A program made the position numbers and the translations under genes. A stretch of 64,000 bases of DNA from Mycolicibacterium tusciae (lineage in GTDB: Bacteria > Actinomycetota > Actinomycetes > Mycobacteriales > Mycobacteriaceae): the NCBI RefSeq assembly GCF_002086795.1, contig NZ_MVIM01000003.1, positions 434,001 through 498,000 on the forward strand, given 5' to 3'. Of the stretch, positions 8,837 to 16,815 are shown one piece after another (position 1 is the stretch's first letter; each line of letters opens with the position of its first letter). The notes under the pieces were generated by a model. It was not told where the DNA came from and searched no databases. It worked only from the letters and a program-made list of their open reading frames with translations.

Positions 8837-10684
8837 CCCCGCGGCGATGACCGCCCGGTTGCGGCCCGCAACCACCGGCAGGTCGACCTTCATGATCTGC
8901 CGGTCGTAGGTCAGGTAGCCGTTGACTTCGTTTTCGACATCCGTTGTCTGCGTGTAGATCGCGCCTGACAATCCGATCTCGTGCACGACCCGCTCGAGAT
9001 CGACGCTGACCTCGACGTAGCGCTGGGTCAGCCGCGCCTTGCTGTCGGTCATCTCGTAGGCCATCGGCGGTCCCGGCCACCGGTTGCGTTCTTCGATCAG
9101 GCCCAGGCCCCCGTACTCACCGTTGACGGTCACCCTGCCGTCGCGCACCACCGGCTGACCCGGACCCACGTAGGTGTGGTCATCAAAGATGTCGCCGGTC
9201 CGGCTGTCGCCGCGCGACTTACAGCAGTTGGCCCCGCTGTTCGGGACCACCAAGCGCGTGCGGTCCTCGGCCTTCACCGCCCTGGCGATCCTGGCCGTGT
9301 CGTACTCGCCCCAGCCCTCGTTGAAGGGCACCCAGCCGACAATCGACGTGACACTGCTCAGCTGGTGGACCATCTCGGACAGTTCGTTTTCGAAGTGCGC
9401 CTGGGCGTCGCGACGCGGTGTCGGTGCCGGCCCCGTCGGGACGTCGAGCGACACGTCCAGTGACGGCATGTCCTGCCACACCAGCAGTCCCAGCTTGTCG
9501 GTCCAGTAGTACCACCGCGCGGGTTCGACCTTGGCGTGCTTGCGGACGAAGTTCATGCCGAGCGCCTTGATCTGCTCGAGGTCGAACTTGATGGCATCGT
9601 CGGTGGGTGCGGTATAGATTCCATCCGGCCAATAGCCCTGATCCAGCGGGCCGTGCAGGAACGTGATCTTGCCGTTCAGCGCGATCCGTGCCCTGCCCTG
9701 TGCGTCCTTCACCGTGCTGATCGTGCGCAGGCCACCATAGCTGGAAACCTGGTCGACGACCTTGCCCGAACGGGTCACCAGCCGGGCCGTCAGGTCGTAG
9801 AGGTACGGATCTTCCGGTGTCCACAGGTGCGGGGACGGCACCCGCACGCGCAGCGTCGCACCCGGCTTTCCCGACGCTCGTGCGACGACCTCCCCACCCG
9901 GCTTGGAGACGACGACTTCGGCTCGCTGATCGCTCGCGCCCGAAACGCGCGGCGTCACAGTAAAACTGGCCAGATCCGGCGTGATATCGAGCTTCTCGAT
10001 GTGGGCGACCGGCACCGGTTCCATCCACACCGTCTGCCAGATGCCCGACGCTCCGGTGTAGAACAGGCCGGCGGGGTTGTAACGCTGCTTGCCGACGGCG
10101 AAGCCGCCCCTTTCGTTACGGTCCTCGACGCGGACGGTCAGTTCCTGCCGTCCCGACGGCCGCAGCGCGCTGGTGACGTCCGCGCTGAACTCCGTGTAGC
10201 CACCCTCGTGACGCGCCACCTGCTTGTTGTTCACCCAGACAGTGGCGATCTGGTCGACGGCGCCGAAGTGAAGCAGCACATGCCGGTTGTCCCAGTCCCG
10301 AGGGATCTCGAACACCTTGCGGTACCACATTTGATCGTCGTGTCGCTGTATCCCGGACAGTGCGGACTCCGTCGGAAACGGCACCAGGATCTGCTCGCGG
10401 TAGTCGCGTTCCGGCGGCGGCGTGGTTGCCCCGGCCTTGGCGGGCCTGCCGGTGTAGCCCCACAAACCGTTGAGGTTCAACCATTTCTTCCGCGCGAGCT
10501 GTGGGCGCGGATACTCGGGCAGCGCGTTGTTCGGTCCGACCAAGGCGGTCCACCTCGTCGACAACGGCGGAGTCTTCGGCTGCCAGACGTCGGCCGCATG
10601 GGCCGGAGTGGTCGCGATCGTGATGCTGCCCAGCAGTACCGCCGCCACAGTCAAAGTGATGCGGACGAGTCGAATCCTCGTCAT
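8828..10684 (-). CDS. Exported glycoside hydrolase family 2 enzyme (beta-galactosidase/glucuronidase type)
   Basis: 618 residues from the ATG at 10684, chosen because it opens a classical signal peptide (MTRIR, a hydrophobic core, then TPAHA-ADV, cleavage near residue 30). The GH2 layout is visible: a sugar-binding jelly-roll domain (about 50-220, with GLWGYTGRP and a WYRKVFEIP segment), an Ig-like domain, then a TIM barrel. The acid/base glutamate is in PFNEGWGEYD (E near 457) and the nucleophile in NGEYGG (E near 520). The substrate could be a beta-galactoside, glucuronide or mannoside and is not decided. The gene is not part of the M. tuberculosis gene order and appears to be accessory. 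Its last 9 bp overlap the convergent pseudouridine synthase gene. Confidence 0.88.
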   Translation of the reverse strand: MTRIRLVRITLTVAAVLLGSITIATTPAHAADVWQPKTPPLSTRWTALVGPNNALPEYPRPQLARKKWLNLNGLWGYTGRPAKAGATTPPPERDYREQILVPFPTESALSGIQRHDDQMWYRKVFEIPRDWDNRHVLLHFGAVDQIATVWVNNKQVARHEGGYTEFSADVTSALRPSGRQELTVRVEDRNERGGFAVGKQRYNPAGLFYTGASGIWQTVWMEPVPVAHIEKLDITPDLASFTVTPRVSGASDQRAEVVVSKPGGEVVARASGKPGATLRVRVPSPHLWTPEDPYLYDLTARLVTRSGKVVDQVSSYGGLRTISTVKDAQGRARIALNGKITFLHGPLDQGYWPDGIYTAPTDDAIKFDLEQIKALGMNFVRKHAKVEPARWYYWTDKLGLLVWQDMPSLDVSLDVPTGPAPTPRRDAQAHFENELSEMVHQLSSVTSIVGWVPFNEGWGEYDTARIARAVKAEDRTRLVVPNSGANCCKSRGDSRTGDIFDDHTYVGPGQPVVRDGRVTVNGEYGGLGLIEERNRWPGPPMAYEMTDSKARLTQRYVEVSVDLERVVHEIGLSGAIYTQTTDVENEVNGYLTYDRQIMKVDLPVVAGRNRAVIAAGSR

Positions 10685-11239
10685 TGCGGGGGTGCCGGGA
10701 GGGTACGACCGGTGGCGCGAGCAGGCATGAACATCCCCCAGGGATCGAAAGAACCAAGGACCTGACGTGGCGGCGCCTACCTCCAAGGTCCCCCGGCACA
10801 CCGATGCGTCGCAGCAAACGTAGCGGGAAGTCGCCGCCGAGGGAAGTGGGCGAGCCTGGCAATTTCCGAAGAATCATGTGGCGCAACGTTCAGGCTGCGG
10901 ACGCCGATCCTGCGTGTGCGGCACGCCGATAGGCGTGAAAACGCTTTCTACCAAGTCGTTGTCGACGGGTATCCGGGTTGCGAAGGTTCACCGAGCAGGA
11001 TCTCGGCTCTCGGCGGACCGCCATGCGGTCCCGGCCCACCGCTGACGTTTGTGCGGGCCGGTGCACAGCTGCGGCGCATATCACACAGCAAAGTGGGTGC
11101 GGGCGGGTGGGTGACACCTTCGGCCGATGCTGATCCACTTGGCCGTCAACTCGCCCGGTTCTTTCCGATCGTGATGCGCGGGCGGGTGCAACAATTTGTT
11201 GCGCGCCGTCCTATCGGCGCCCCTTTCAGAGGAGCGAAC
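10685..11239. other. 555-bp intergenic region without a convincing gene
   Basis: This region separates the divergent GH2 and small secreted-protein genes. Open frames here have no family motif and poor codon pattern. The visible signals are the palindrome at 11190-11204 and a strong AGAGGAG ribosome-binding site ahead of the GTG at 11240. Promoters for both flanking genes must lie here. Confidence 0.6.
11190..11204. promoter_or_regulatory. Perfect palindrome, possible operator
   Basis: GCAACAA-T-TTGTTGC is a perfect inverted repeat with 7-bp arms, 35 bp upstream of the GTG of the small secreted-protein gene. Its size fits a dimeric repressor site or a short hairpin in the 5' untranslated region. 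Confidence 0.4.
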
Positions 11240-11524
11240 GTGCGCAAGACATTGCTCTGTGCCGCGGCGGTGTTGTTCGCGGGCGGTCTGGTGAATGCCG
11301 GCACGCCCACCGCCGACGCCACACTGTGCGGATCCGTCGGTGGCAGGTTCGTCGACGTGACCGGCTGCAGCGACCCGTTGTCCTATCTCAATGACGCACT
11401 TCCCCCGCCTCCACCTCCGCCGCCGCCACCGGTGCGTAGTAGGGCGGCGGCGGAGGCGGTGGCGCCGAACGTCGATGTCTGCGCCAGCGTTGGTCGGCGC
11501 ATCAGCGTCAGCGGTTGCATCTAG
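11240..11524 (+). CDS. Small secreted cysteine/proline-rich protein
   Basis: 94 residues. I do not recognise a named family. The signal peptide is clear (MRKTLLCAAAVLF core, cleavage near residue 26 after TADA). The mature part has two similar cysteine-bounded motifs, C-GSVGGRFVDVTG-C (residues 30-43) and C-ASVGRRISVSG-C (81-93), joined by a ten-proline run (55-64) and an Ala-rich linker. Each C...C pair could close a disulfide loop outside the cell. The GTG start is supported by AGAGGAG 6-12 bp upstream. It overlaps no other gene and is followed 29 bp later by an SDR gene on the same strand. Confidence 0.7.
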   Translation: MRKTLLCAAAVLFAGGLVNAGTPTADATLCGSVGGRFVDVTGCSDPLSYLNDALPPPPPPPPPPVRSRAAAEAVAPNVDVCASVGRRISVSGCI

Positions 11525-11553
11525 CCTCGACCGGCGTCTGTTTGACTGACCGC

Positions 11554-12324
11554 GTGGACCGCGCAACGTTTGACCGCTTGTTCGACCTGACCGACCGCAC
11601 CATCATCGTCACCGGCGGCACCCGCGGCATCGGGTTGGCCCTGGCCGAGGGTTTCGTCCTGGCGGGCGCCCGGGTGGTGGTCGCCAGCCGCAAACCCGAC
11701 GCGTGTGAGCAGGCCGCACAGCACCTGCGCGCGCTCGGTGGTGAGGCCGTCGGAGTCCCCACCCACCTCGGAGACGTCGGCGCACTCGAGGCCCTCGTGG
11801 ACAAGACAATCGAGGCGTTCGGCGGCATCGACGTCCTGGTGAACAACGCCGCGAACGCGCTGGCGCAGCCCCTCGGAGAGATGACCGCCGACGCGCTGGC
11901 GAAGTCGCACGAGGTGAACCTCCGCGGACCTGTGCTTCTCGTGCAGGCGGCACTGCCGCACCTGAAGGCCAGCTCACACGCTTCCGTGGTGAACATGATC
12001 TCCACGGGGGCGTTCAACTTCGCGCCGGGAACAGCCATCTATTCGTCGAACAAGGCGGCGTTGATGTCCTTCACTCGATCGATGGCCGCCGAGTACGCCT
12101 CGGCCGGTATCCGGGTGAATGCCATCGCACCGGGGCCCGTCGACACCGACATGATGCGAAACAACCCGCAAGAGGCGATCGCCCGCATGGCCGGCAGCAA
12201 CCTGATGAAGCGTCTTGCCCAACCGGATGAGATGGTCGGCGCCGCATTGTTGTTGGCATCCGACGCGGGGAGCTACATGACCGGAGCGGTGATCATCGCT
12301 GACGGTGGCGGAACGCCTCGGTAG
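11554..12324 (+). CDS. Short-chain dehydrogenase/reductase
   Basis: 256-residue classical SDR. The NAD(P) motif TGGTRGIG is at residues 20-27, NNAAN follows, and the catalytic YSSNK is at about residue 160 with an upstream STGAF serine. The C terminus (GAVIIADGGGTPR) is typical of FabG-like enzymes. An Arg after the glycine motif (VASRKPD) favours NADPH. Substrate unknown. The GTG at 11554 is the most plausible start; two upstream in-frame TTG codons (11515, 11542) are alternatives. Its last 32 bp overlap the convergent crotonase gene. Confidence 0.85.
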   Translation: MDRATFDRLFDLTDRTIIVTGGTRGIGLALAEGFVLAGARVVVASRKPDACEQAAQHLRALGGEAVGVPTHLGDVGALEALVDKTIEAFGGIDVLVNNAANALAQPLGEMTADALAKSHEVNLRGPVLLVQAALPHLKASSHASVVNMISTGAFNFAPGTAIYSSNKAALMSFTRSMAAEYASAGIRVNAIAPGPVDTDMMRNNPQEAIARMAGSNLMKRLAQPDEMVGAALLLASDAGSYMTGAVIIADGGGTPR

Positions 12325-13078
12325 CGTCTGCCATCACCCCGCCCGTCGACGCCAGGATCTGGCTGCGATTCTCCAGGTGTAGCGCCGCCTCGAGGCTTGA
12401 CGCGTCCAGGTTGGCCCATAGCACCTGCTTGGTCGACTCCACGCCGAATTTGCCGTAGCCACACAGTGTTTCGGCGATGGCCCGGGCGTCGTCGACCACC
12501 GAGCCGTCCGCGGAGATCCGAGAAACCAAACCGAGCCGCAGTGCCTCCTCGGCGTCGACCGCACGCGCGGTCAGGATCAGGTCGAACGCCGGGCCGGCCC
12601 CGACTATCCGCGGCAGGGTGTAGCTGACGCCGATGTCGCAGCCGCCGAGGCCGAGCTTGATGAACTGAGTGCAGAAGCGTGCGGACTCGGACGCGATGCG
12701 GATATCGCAGGCCAGCGCGATACCCATCCCGCCGCCGTAGGCCGCCCCGTTGACCGCTGCGATCACCGGCTGCCGAAGGCGATGGATCTTCGCGGTGAGG
12801 TCGGCGATCCTTTCCTGCCAACGCATTCCGGACCGGGGGAACTCGGTCCCTCCGCCGGCCTTGTTGGGGTTCGGATCGGTCAAATCCAGGCCCGAGCAGA
12901 ACCCGCGTCCGGCGCCGGTCAGCACGACGACGCGCACGTCGTTGTTCGCCCGGATCCCGTCGAGGGCGGTGTGCAGGTCCTCGACCAACTCGTAGGACAG
13001 TGCGTTGAGCTTCTCCGGCCGGTTCAGCGTGAGGACGGCGATGTCGGGCCTGGGGTAGGTCAATTCGAGATGGGGCAT
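12293..13078 (-). CDS. Crotonase-superfamily (enoyl-CoA hydratase/isomerase) protein
   Basis: 261 residues with the crotonase fold: LNRPEKLNAL near 18, oxyanion-hole segments GAGRGFCSGLDL (about 55-66) and NGAAYGGGMGIALACD (about 110-125). The two glutamates that catalyse hydration in classical enoyl-CoA hydratases are not present: the first position is in GGGMGI (Gly) and the second in TQFI (Phe). An aspartate is retained in GGCDIGVSY, the place used by dienoyl-CoA isomerases. An isomerase or other acyl-CoA reaction is therefore as likely as hydration. The ATG at 13078 is the only reasonable start. Convergent with the SDR gene, overlapping by 32 bp. Confidence 0.85.
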   Translation of the reverse strand: MPHLELTYPRPDIAVLTLNRPEKLNALSYELVEDLHTALDGIRANNDVRVVVLTGAGRGFCSGLDLTDPNPNKAGGGTEFPRSGMRWQERIADLTAKIHRLRQPVIAAVNGAAYGGGMGIALACDIRIASESARFCTQFIKLGLGGCDIGVSYTLPRIVGAGPAFDLILTARAVDAEEALRLGLVSRISADGSVVDDARAIAETLCGYGKFGVESTKQVLWANLDASSLEAALHLENRSQILASTGGVMADATEAFRHRQR

Positions 13079-13109
13079 GGGCGAAACGTTAGCCCGGTGC
13101 CGGATGGCC

Positions 13110-13793
13110 TCAGACGGTGCTGCGCCAACCGGTGACGCCCACGACGATCATCCGCAGCTGCTTGACCGCAATGCGCCTGATCTCGTCGAGCGCGACCGAG
13201 TCGTTGGCGTCCTCGATGGCCTCCGCGATCGAGATCATCGCGTTGACGAACAGGCTGGCCAAGATGTTGAGATCCTCGCCGCTCCACGTATTGAGCCCGG
13301 GGAAGCGGGCGAGGTCGATCGCCAGTTCCGACGTGATCAGACGGATCTCGGTACGGATGGCGTACCTCAGCACGGTCACGCCGCTGGATCGCTCACGGCC
13401 GATGAAACGCCAGTGTTCGCGACGCTCGTTGACGCCCTCGATCAAGATGTCCACCGACGACTCGATGACCCGGTTCGGATCGAGCTTGCCCGCCCGCGCA
13501 CCGCGCAGCATGTCGCGAAGGGCGCGGAAGGATTCGTCGATGAGCACGAGGCCCAGCGCCTCCATCGACTCGAAGTGGCGGTAGAAGGCCGCAGGCACGA
13601 TGCCCGCCTCACGAGTCACCTCGCGCAGACTGAGCGCCGCGAAGCTGCGCTCCTCCAGCAGGCGCAGGGCAGCGGCGACTATCGCCCGCCTGGTCGTCTC
13701 CTTGCGCTCCTCCCTGGAGAGGGTGTCGCGGGACCGGGGCTTGCTTGACCTGCTCGAACGGCTCGTTCGTGAACTGGGCGTACGATTGTTCAC
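13110..13793 (-). CDS. TetR-family regulator, divergent from the desaturase operon
   Basis: 227 residues. A basic, Ser/Arg-rich N-terminal tail (about 1-25) leads into a TetR helix-turn-helix at about 30-75 (TRRAIVAAALRLLEER, then FAALSLREVTREAGI, FYRHFESMEAL). The rest is an all-helical ligand domain of unknown ligand. The GTG at 13793 is chosen because the frame upstream overlaps the divergent reductase gene; a perfect palindrome (TTCAC-TTT-GTGAA) covers the start codon, consistent with autorepression and a leaderless message. Position next to a desaturase operon suggests control of fatty-acid desaturation by an acyl-CoA-sensing repressor; that is inference. Confidence 0.82.
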   Translation of the reverse strand: MNNRTPSSRTSRSSRSSKPRSRDTLSREERKETTRRAIVAAALRLLEERSFAALSLREVTREAGIVPAAFYRHFESMEALGLVLIDESFRALRDMLRGARAGKLDPNRVIESSVDILIEGVNERREHWRFIGRERSSGVTVLRYAIRTEIRLITSELAIDLARFPGLNTWSGEDLNILASLFVNAMISIAEAIEDANDSVALDEIRRIAVKQLRMIVVGVTGWRSTV

Positions 13794-13801
13794 TTTGTGA
13801 A
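13789..13801. promoter_or_regulatory. TetR operator candidate
   Basis: TTCAC-TTT-GTGAA, a perfect 5-3-5 palindrome spanning the GTG start of the TetR gene in the divergent promoter region. A related half-site GTTCAC occurs at 13865-13870 over the start of the reductase gene. Confidence 0.5.
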
Positions 13802-13862
13802 ACCTACCACAACCTGGGCGAATCGGTTGACGCGCACCCCGCGAACGGCGCACGGTATACAC

Positions 13863-14915
13863 ATGTTCACTCAAACTTTGACACGCCGCGTGCGACGGTC
13901 GCCTCTTCTGGAGTTGCTGACCGGCCCCCACGGCGTGGATCGATACACCGAGCTGGTCGACCCGACCTGGACGCGGGCAGACGCCCGCGCGAAGGTGATC
14001 GCAGTGCGACGGCAGACCCCCCGCAGCGTCACTCTGACGCTGGAACCGAATCAGGCGTTCACTGGTTTTCGCGCCGGACAGCACATCAACCTCACCGTCG
14101 AGATCAACGGCCGTCGCCGCACCCGCCCTTACTCACCGGCAAGTGCCGAAGGCTCCCCGTACATCGAGCTGACGATCGGCCGCCACGACGGCGGGCTGGT
14201 CTCCACCTACCTCTGCGACCACGCCCGCCCCGGAATGGTCGTCGGGCTGGACTCCGTCGGCGGCGACTTCGCGCTGCCGACCGAGCGGCCCCGCCGCGTG
14301 CTGTTCGTATCGGGCGGTAGCGGCATCACCCCGGTGATGTCGATGCTGCGCACGATGCGGAACGAGGGGTCCGATCGCGAGATCGCCTTCATCCACTACG
14401 CACGAAACGCGCAGGAAGCCTGCTACGCAGACGAGCTCGGCGCGATGTCTGGTGTCCGGGTACTGCACGGCTACACCCGGGCCGGACAGGGCGATCTCAC
14501 CGGCTACTTCGATGCGGACCACCTGGCCGCGGCGATGCCCGAGCCCGACGCGGTCTACGTGTGTGGTCCGCAGGCACTCGTCGATGCCGTCCGGACACAC
14601 GTCCCGAACGCGTTGTCGGAAAGCTTTGTCCCGCCTGCATTCGCCCCGTCGACCGAGACATCCGGCGGCCGAATCGCATTCACCGACAGCGGTGTCGAGC
14701 TGACCGACGACGGCCGGCCACTGCTCGAGCAGGCCGAGGCATCAGGCCTCACGCCGGAAAGTGGATGCCGGATGGGCATCTGCGGCAGCTGCACCCGCCG
14801 CAAGACCAGCGGCGTCGTCAAGAACCTGATCACCGGAACCGTATCCAGTAACGAATCGGAAGACGTGCGTATCTGTGTGTCCGCTCCCGTCGGCGACGTC
14901 GACATCGCGCTTTAG
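13863..14915 (+). CDS. Ferredoxin reductase-type electron carrier for fatty-acid desaturase (Rv3230c-like)
   Basis: 350 residues with three domains. The FAD-binding barrel has the RPYSPAS motif (about 90-96). The NAD(P)-binding domain has GGSGITPVMSML (about 153-164). The C-terminal plant-type [2Fe-2S] domain has ligands in CRMGICGSC and VRICVSAP. It passes electrons from NADPH to the downstream membrane desaturase, as Rv3230c does for DesA3 in M. tuberculosis. The ATG at 13863 is preferred; a GTG at 13797 would add 22 residues. The downstream desaturase starts 28 bp after the stop. Confidence 0.88.
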   Translation: MFTQTLTRRVRRSPLLELLTGPHGVDRYTELVDPTWTRADARAKVIAVRRQTPRSVTLTLEPNQAFTGFRAGQHINLTVEINGRRRTRPYSPASAEGSPYIELTIGRHDGGLVSTYLCDHARPGMVVGLDSVGGDFALPTERPRRVLFVSGGSGITPVMSMLRTMRNEGSDREIAFIHYARNAQEACYADELGAMSGVRVLHGYTRAGQGDLTGYFDADHLAAAMPEPDAVYVCGPQALVDAVRTHVPNALSESFVPPAFAPSTETSGGRIAFTDSGVELTDDGRPLLEQAEASGLTPESGCRMGICGSCTRRKTSGVVKNLITGTVSSNESEDVRICVSAPVGDVDIAL

Positions 14916-14943
14916 ATCCGAAACGGACCAGAAAGGACAAGCC

Positions 14944-16047
14944 ATGACTACAGCCACCACCCAACAACCGAAGACCATCTCGAAAACCGTTGGCGGCAAG
15001 ACCGTCACCATGAGCCCCGAGCAGGCCGACGCGTTCGGCCGCGAACTCGACGCGCTGAAGGAGCGTGTGATCGCCGACCTCGGCGAGCGCGACGTCACCT
15101 ACATCCGGCGGATCATCAAGGCGCAGCGCGGTCTGGAGGTCGCCGGCCGTGCGATGCTCTTCGGCGGGATCTTTCCGCCGTTCTGGCTCGCAGGCACTGC
15201 GATGCTGGGTATCTCGAAGATCCTCGACAACATGGAGATCGGCCACAACATCATGCACGGCCAGTACGACTGGACCGGCGATCCGACGCTGGCGGGCAAG
15301 AACTTCGAATGGGACACCGCCTGCCCGGCCGACCAGTGGCGGCACTCGCACAACTACATGCACCACACCTACACCAACATCGTCGGCATGGACCGCGATG
15401 TGGGCTACGGGATCTTGCGGATCACCGAGGACCAGAAGTGGAAGCCGTACTTCCTCGGCAATCCCGTGTGGGCATTCCTGCTGATGGTGCTGTTCCAGTA
15501 CGGCGTCGCGCTGCATGAGATGGAGACCGAACGCATCACCGCGGGCGAGATCTCGATTGCGGACAAGCGCGAGATCCTCGAAGGGATCTGGCGTAAGACC
15601 AAGAAGCAGACCCTCAAGGACTACGTGGCGTTTCCGCTGCTGGCCGGCCCATTCGCGCCCTGGGTGTTCGCCGGGAACATGACGGCGAACCTGATGCGCA
15701 ACGTCTGGTCCAACGTGATCATCTTCTGCGGACACTTCCCGGAGGACGTGCAAGAGTTCTCCATCGAGGAAACCAAGGCCGAGACGCGTGGCCAGTGGTA
15801 CTTCCGTCAGATTTTGGGATCGGCGAACCTGACCGGCGGCAAGCTCTTTCACATCTTGAGCGGCAACCTGTCGTTCCAGATCGAGCACCATCTGTTCCCC
15901 GACATCCCGGCGCACCGCCATGCCGAGATCGCGCCCGAGGTGCAGAAGATCTGCAAGCGCTACGGCATCCCCTACAACACGGGACCGCTGCCGCGGCAGA
16001 TCGCCACTGTCTGGCGCAAGATCTTCAAGCTCGCGCTGCCCAGCTAA
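14944..16047 (+). CDS. desA3: Membrane-bound acyl-CoA (stearoyl) desaturase, DesA3-like
   Basis: 367 residues. It introduces a cis double bond (delta-9 type) into fatty acyl chains using a di-iron centre. The three histidine boxes are visible: HNIMHG (about 103-108), HSHNYMHH (about 137-144) and IEHHLFPDIPAHRH near 315-328. Hydrophobic segments lie around residues 70-95 and 175-250. The ATG follows an AGAAAGGA ribosome-binding site. It forms an operon with the reductase gene, divergent from a TetR gene. M. smegmatis-type genomes carry several such pairs; this one is a paralogue or equivalent of desA3, so the symbol is by family rather than proven orthology. Confidence 0.88.
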   Translation: MTTATTQQPKTISKTVGGKTVTMSPEQADAFGRELDALKERVIADLGERDVTYIRRIIKAQRGLEVAGRAMLFGGIFPPFWLAGTAMLGISKILDNMEIGHNIMHGQYDWTGDPTLAGKNFEWDTACPADQWRHSHNYMHHTYTNIVGMDRDVGYGILRITEDQKWKPYFLGNPVWAFLLMVLFQYGVALHEMETERITAGEISIADKREILEGIWRKTKKQTLKDYVAFPLLAGPFAPWVFAGNMTANLMRNVWSNVIIFCGHFPEDVQEFSIEETKAETRGQWYFRQILGSANLTGGKLFHILSGNLSFQIEHHLFPDIPAHRHAEIAPEVQKICKRYGIPYNTGPLPRQIATVWRKIFKLALPS

Positions 16048-16050
16048 CTG

Positions 16051-16809
16051 TTACGTCTGACAGTTCGGACACCAGTAGGAGACACGGTCTCCGCTGGTGT
16101 CCGACTGTATGAGGGTGCCGCAGCGCCGGCATGGACGTCCCACCCGGCCGTAGACCCACAGGTCGCGGCCGGCGCGGGTGTCACCGGTCGTGGTTCGATT
16201 GATCCGAGAGCGGTTGAGCCACAACATGTCACGAGCCCGCTGCACCATGCGCAGCGGGTCTTTGACGTCTCCCGCCGGTGTCGTCGGCAGATACCCGGTG
16301 ACAAAGCACAGTTCGTTGGCGTAGACGTTGCCGACGCCGGCCATCACCCGCTGATCCAGCAATGCCTCGGCGAGCGGGCGCTGCGGGTCGGCCACCAGGT
16401 TGTCGCGCGCGATACGCGGTTCCCAGTCGTCGCCGAGCAGGTCGGGTCCGAGATGTGCGACGACGTCCATGTCATGGTCGCGTTTGAGAATCTCCAGTAC
16501 TCCAAGATCGATACCGGCGGTGCGGGAATCGTCGGTTTCCAGGATGATTCGGATCTTGTGGGGCTGCACTCGGCGGATCTGCCCGCCGACCAGCCACGCC
16601 CCGTCCATTTTCAGGTGCGAGTGGATACTCGCATCCCCGACGCGGATGAAGAGGTGCTTACCCCTGCTGATCACCTCGTCCACGACGCAGCCCGTCAGAT
16701 CCACCGTCGCAAACTTGGGAACTCGGACGTCGCACCGTGTGAGTGTCTTACCGGCAAGCGCCTCCCGTAGCTTGGTCGCAGCACGAAAGACGGTGTCACC
16801 CTCAGGCAT
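16051..16809 (-). CDS. nei: Endonuclease VIII-family DNA glycosylase (Nei1)
   Basis: 252 residues. Base-excision-repair glycosylase/AP lyase for oxidised pyrimidines. The N terminus MPEGDT supplies the catalytic Pro2 and Glu3, the beta-hairpin lysine lies in SRGKHLF (about 49-55), and helix-two-turn-helix motif residues lie in [12 protein letters not shown]. The C-terminal zinc finger has the pattern C-x2-C (CRRC) and C-x2-C (CPNC). It starts 6 bp after the lhr stop, so the two repair genes form an operon. Convergent with desA3, 3 bp apart. Equivalent to Rv3297. Confidence 0.94.
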   Translation of the reverse strand: MPEGDTVFRAATKLREALAGKTLTRCDVRVPKFATVDLTGCVVDEVISRGKHLFIRVGDASIHSHLKMDGAWLVGGQIRRVQPHKIRIILETDDSRTAGIDLGVLEILKRDHDMDVVAHLGPDLLGDDWEPRIARDNLVADPQRPLAEALLDQRVMAGVGNVYANELCFVTGYLPTTPAGDVKDPLRMVQRARDMLWLNRSRINRTTTGDTRAGRDLWVYGRVGRPCRRCGTLIQSDTSGDRVSYWCPNCQT

Positions 16810-16815
16810 CGGCCG

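Noticed and set aside
9536..10765. 409-codon rightward frame over the GH2 gene
   Set aside because: Antisense shadow; the GH2 gene on the other strand has complete domain structure and signal peptide.
10890..11138. 82-codon leftward frame in the GH2/secreted-protein gap
   Set aside because: No motif, no ribosome-binding site and an unconvincing codon pattern.
11400..11445. CCT/CCG-rich run as a simple repeat element
   Set aside because: It encodes the ten-proline linker of the secreted protein, in frame.
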